This document shows positions 61,999-64,000 of a stretch of DNA of 64,000 nucleotides, in pieces (position 1 is the first letter of the stretch; each line of letters starts with the position of its first letter). The stretch covers positions 62,001 through 126,000 of the forward strand of contig CAJLRM010000007.1 in assembly GCA_905209085.1 (NCBI GenBank), written 5' to 3'. Source of the stretch: an uncultured Eubacteriales bacterium. GTDB taxonomy: Bacteria > Bacillota > Clostridia > Christensenellales > Borkfalkiaceae. The notes under the pieces were generated by a model that worked only from the letters and a program-made list of their open reading frames with translations, did not search any database and had not been told where the DNA came from. The position numbers and the translations under genes were made by a program.

Positions 61999-64000
61999 AT
62001 GACGATTCATCACTTTAAGGGAATAGAAGCGGTATACGCCACCGATAAAAAGAGCGGAATCACTACGTTTACCGTTCTGCCGTCAGGCATGGCGGATCGG
62101 ATTCTGGAAGAAAAGGTGCTTTGCTCTTACAATCGTAAATACGGGCATATTCATCCCGAGCCTATGTTTCAGGCGGCGTTTTTGGGCGATAGTCCCACCC
62201 GCGATTTTTCCGCCGGCATCTCGATGCGGAACGCCGAAACGGCGCTTCGGCTCCGCGTTATAAAACAGGAAACGATCCGAAAGGATGGGGGCAGGGAAGT
62301 AATTACATATTTGGAAGACACCGAACGGGGGATTCGCGCAGAACATCACGTCCGTCAGGAGGACGGCTTCGAAGGACTGGAATGCTGGAATACAATCGTC
62401 AATACGGGCAAGGAAGACAAAACGCTCGAATTTATCGACAGCTTTTCCGTCAGCTGTATTTCTCCCTTCGTGAAAGAGAACGATCCCGATAAAATTCTCC
62501 TGCACCGCATCCGCAATTATTGGTCCGGAGAAGGACGCAAGGAAAGTCTGCCCGTTTCCAAATTTGCGATGGAGGATACGTGGAGTTGCTACGGATATCG
62601 CATGGAGCGTTTCGGTCAGGTCGGGACGATGCCCGCGAGGGGCTTTCTTCCCTTCGTGGCGATGGAGGACTTGGAAAACGGCGTCGTGTGGGCGGCGTCG
62701 ATGGACGCGCCCGCTTCCTGGCAAATAGAGGCGGGACATCACACCTGCGGTTTGCACTTGTCGGGCGGGCTTGCCGATTATAATTTCGGGCATTGGCGAA
62801 AAACTTTGTCGCCAGGGGAAAGTTTTACGACGCACAGCGCCTTTCTCGCGGCGGTGCGAGGAGGGCTTCTCGACGCCTGCCAAGTCCTCACCGAATATCA
62901 AAAAACCCGCCTTCGTCTGCCTCCTTCGGAGGAGGAACTGCCCGTCGTTTACAACGAATATCTCTGCTCCAACGGCAGTCCGACGCTCAAAGGCGTCGCG
63001 GAACAGATCCCCTTTTGTAGGGAATGCGGCGTCAGGTATTTCGTCATAGACGACGGGTGGTATACCGACCCCGAAAAGAGGCGCAACTATCTCGGAAATT
63101 GGGTCGCAGACGGGGAACGCTTCCCCGGCGGTCTGGAAAAATTCGTCGCTTTGACAAAAGAAAACGGCATGAAAGCCGGCGTGTGGTACGAGTTCGAAAA
63201 CGTGACCGAGGGCGCGCCTATTTCTCGGCGAAAGGATTGGATGCACACGCGCGACGGCGTTCTCATTCGGCACGAAAATCGTATTTTTCCCGATTTTCGG
63301 AAGAAAGAGGTGACGGATTTTCTCGCGGAGCAAGTGATCGGCGAGCTGAAAAGGAGCGGAATCGGATATGTAAAGATCGATTATAACGAAAATATCGGTC
63401 TGGGAGTGGACGGCGCGGAATCGATCGGCGAGGGATTGCGTCAGCATATGGAAAAAGTGCTGGAATTTTATCGGCGTATTCTGCGGGAAGTGCCCGATCT
63501 GGTGATGGAAATATGTTCTTCGGGCGGTCTTCGCCACGAGCCTCTGTTTATTTCCCTGGGCAGTATGGTATCTTTTTCCGATTTGCACGAAGTTCCGGAG
63601 GGCGCTGTGACGGCCTGCGATCTGCATCGGGCGCTGCTTCCTAGGCAAATGCAGGTATGGGCGTCTATCCGCCCCGAATACGGCGAGGAACGGGTTTATT
63701 TTACTATGGCGGAAGGGATGCTGGGCAGACTGTGTCTTTCGGGAGATCTCGCTTCCTGTTCCGATTCGGTCAAAGAGATCGTCAAGGAAGGGACTGCCTT
63801 CTACGAAAAGATAAAATATATCGTCAAGGACGGGCGCACCGTTGCGATCGATACGGATAAGGCGACGTCGTTGAGCCATCTGCACGCGGCGTTCTCGCTG
63901 ACAAGACTCTCCCGCGACGGAAAGAACGCGCTCTTCTACGCCTTCCGCGTGCGGGGGGAGGAACGAGAAATTTTTGGCAAATTGCCGGGGAAATATCGGG
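61999..64000 (+). CDS. Alpha-galactosidase, GH36, 3'-partial
   Basis: The frame opens with ATG at 61999 (MTIHHFKGIEAVYA) after GAGAGGGAC and stays open to the end of the window: 667 residues seen of about 700-730. GH36 features: an N-terminal beta-sandwich (to about 300), then a TIM barrel with FVIDDGWYTDPEKRRNYLGNW (about 350-370), the nucleophile Asp461 in YVKIDYNE and the likely acid/base Asp528 in SFSDLHE; EICSSGG lies between. There is no signal peptide, so it acts on imported alpha-galactosides such as raffinose or galactomannan fragments. Last seen gene of the AraC-controlled operon. Confidence 0.92.
   Translation, partial: MTIHHFKGIEAVYATDKKSGITTFTVLPSGMADRILEEKVLCSYNRKYGHIHPEPMFQAAFLGDSPTRDFSAGISMRNAETALRLRVIKQETIRKDGGREVITYLEDTERGIRAEHHVRQEDGFEGLECWNTIVNTGKEDKTLEFIDSFSVSCISPFVKENDPDKILLHRIRNYWSGEGRKESLPVSKFAMEDTWSCYGYRMERFGQVGTMPARGFLPFVAMEDLENGVVWAASMDAPASWQIEAGHHTCGLHLSGGLADYNFGHWRKTLSPGESFTTHSAFLAAVRGGLLDACQVLTEYQKTRLRLPPSEEELPVVYNEYLCSNGSPTLKGVAEQIPFCRECGVRYFVIDDGWYTDPEKRRNYLGNWVADGERFPGGLEKFVALTKENGMKAGVWYEFENVTEGAPISRRKDWMHTRDGVLIRHENRIFPDFRKKEVTDFLAEQVIGELKRSGIGYVKIDYNENIGLGVDGAESIGEGLRQHMEKVLEFYRRILREVPDLVMEICSSGGLRHEPLFISLGSMVSFSDLHEVPEGAVTACDLHRALLPRQMQVWASIRPEYGEERVYFTMAEGMLGRLCLSGDLASCSDSVKEIVKEGTAFYEKIKYIVKDGRTVAIDTDKATSLSHLHAAFSLTRLSRDGKNALFYAFRVRGEEREIFGKLPGKYR

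Noticed and set aside
1..64000. CRISPR array, insertion sequence, prophage or replication origin
   Set aside because: No regularly spaced repeats, transposase, integrase, phage structural genes or DnaA-box cluster were seen; the repeats in the V-ATPase gaps are irregular and degenerate.

Overview
The window reads as a chromosomal segment of an endospore-forming, anaerobic-type Firmicute, most likely a Clostridia member. The evidence is a spoIIAA-spoIIAB-sigF operon, consensus sigma-A promoters (TTGACA-17-TATAAT) before many genes, strong GGAGG ribosome binding sites, CCA-encoding tRNAs, a V-type ATPase, lipoprotein signal peptides without outer-membrane proteins, and Bacillus/Clostridium-type sugar ABC importers. 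A placement near Christensenellales is only a guess. Base composition is moderately G+C-rich, except for an A/T-rich patch at about 15.5-19 kb.

Layout. 0-5.2 kb is a phosphate block: the end of pstB, phoU, a Na/Pi symporter fused to a PhoU-like domain, and a PhoB/PhoR-type two-component pair. A second phosphate operon (pit plus a DUF47 partner) lies at 11.0-12.7 kb; both carry a near-identical TTTACA/ATTACA tandem that I read as a Pho box. Between them are a Cthe_2159-like lipoprotein, a membrane-anchored XRE regulator and an SPFH protein. The SPFH gene has a perfect promoter and a leader that matches the yybP-ykoY manganese riboswitch architecture. 12.8-18.5 kb (minus strand) holds membrane proteins, a TetR-antiporter pair, a zinc-ribbon protein, a rhomboid protease and a MATE-like transporter. 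19.0-19.4 kb is a four-tRNA operon (minus). 19.6-21.2 kb is the spoIIA operon.

21.45-22.05 kb holds a promoter, a structured and apparently unannotated RNA of about 254 nt with complementary hairpin loops, a terminator and a small Asn/Gln-rich protein. 22.3-34.9 kb is mostly housekeeping: CPBP protease, rlmH, an M14 peptidase, tadA, prs, pth, mfd, a PrsA/SurA-like lipoprotein, a YjzC-like protein and an SGNH esterase. 35.0-44.7 kb is a complete nine-gene V-ATPase operon in the Enterococcus hirae ntp order. Its K subunit keeps all five Na+ ligands, and two long purine-rich gene-less gaps interrupt it.

45-64 kb is a carbohydrate and cell-surface region: a clan GH-A glycosidase, a GGDEF protein, a frameshifted xylulokinase remnant, a very large LamG protein, a sialate O-acetylesterase-like protein, and an AraC-controlled import operon (two permeases, binding protein, two secreted proteins of unknown function, GH36 alpha-galactosidase running off the end). 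Three secreted proteins here end in the same low-complexity linker, Gly-Cys, membrane helix and Arg/Lys tail, which suggests a C-terminal sorting system. The operons together describe phosphate acquisition, Na+ energetics, sporulation commitment and galactoside foraging.
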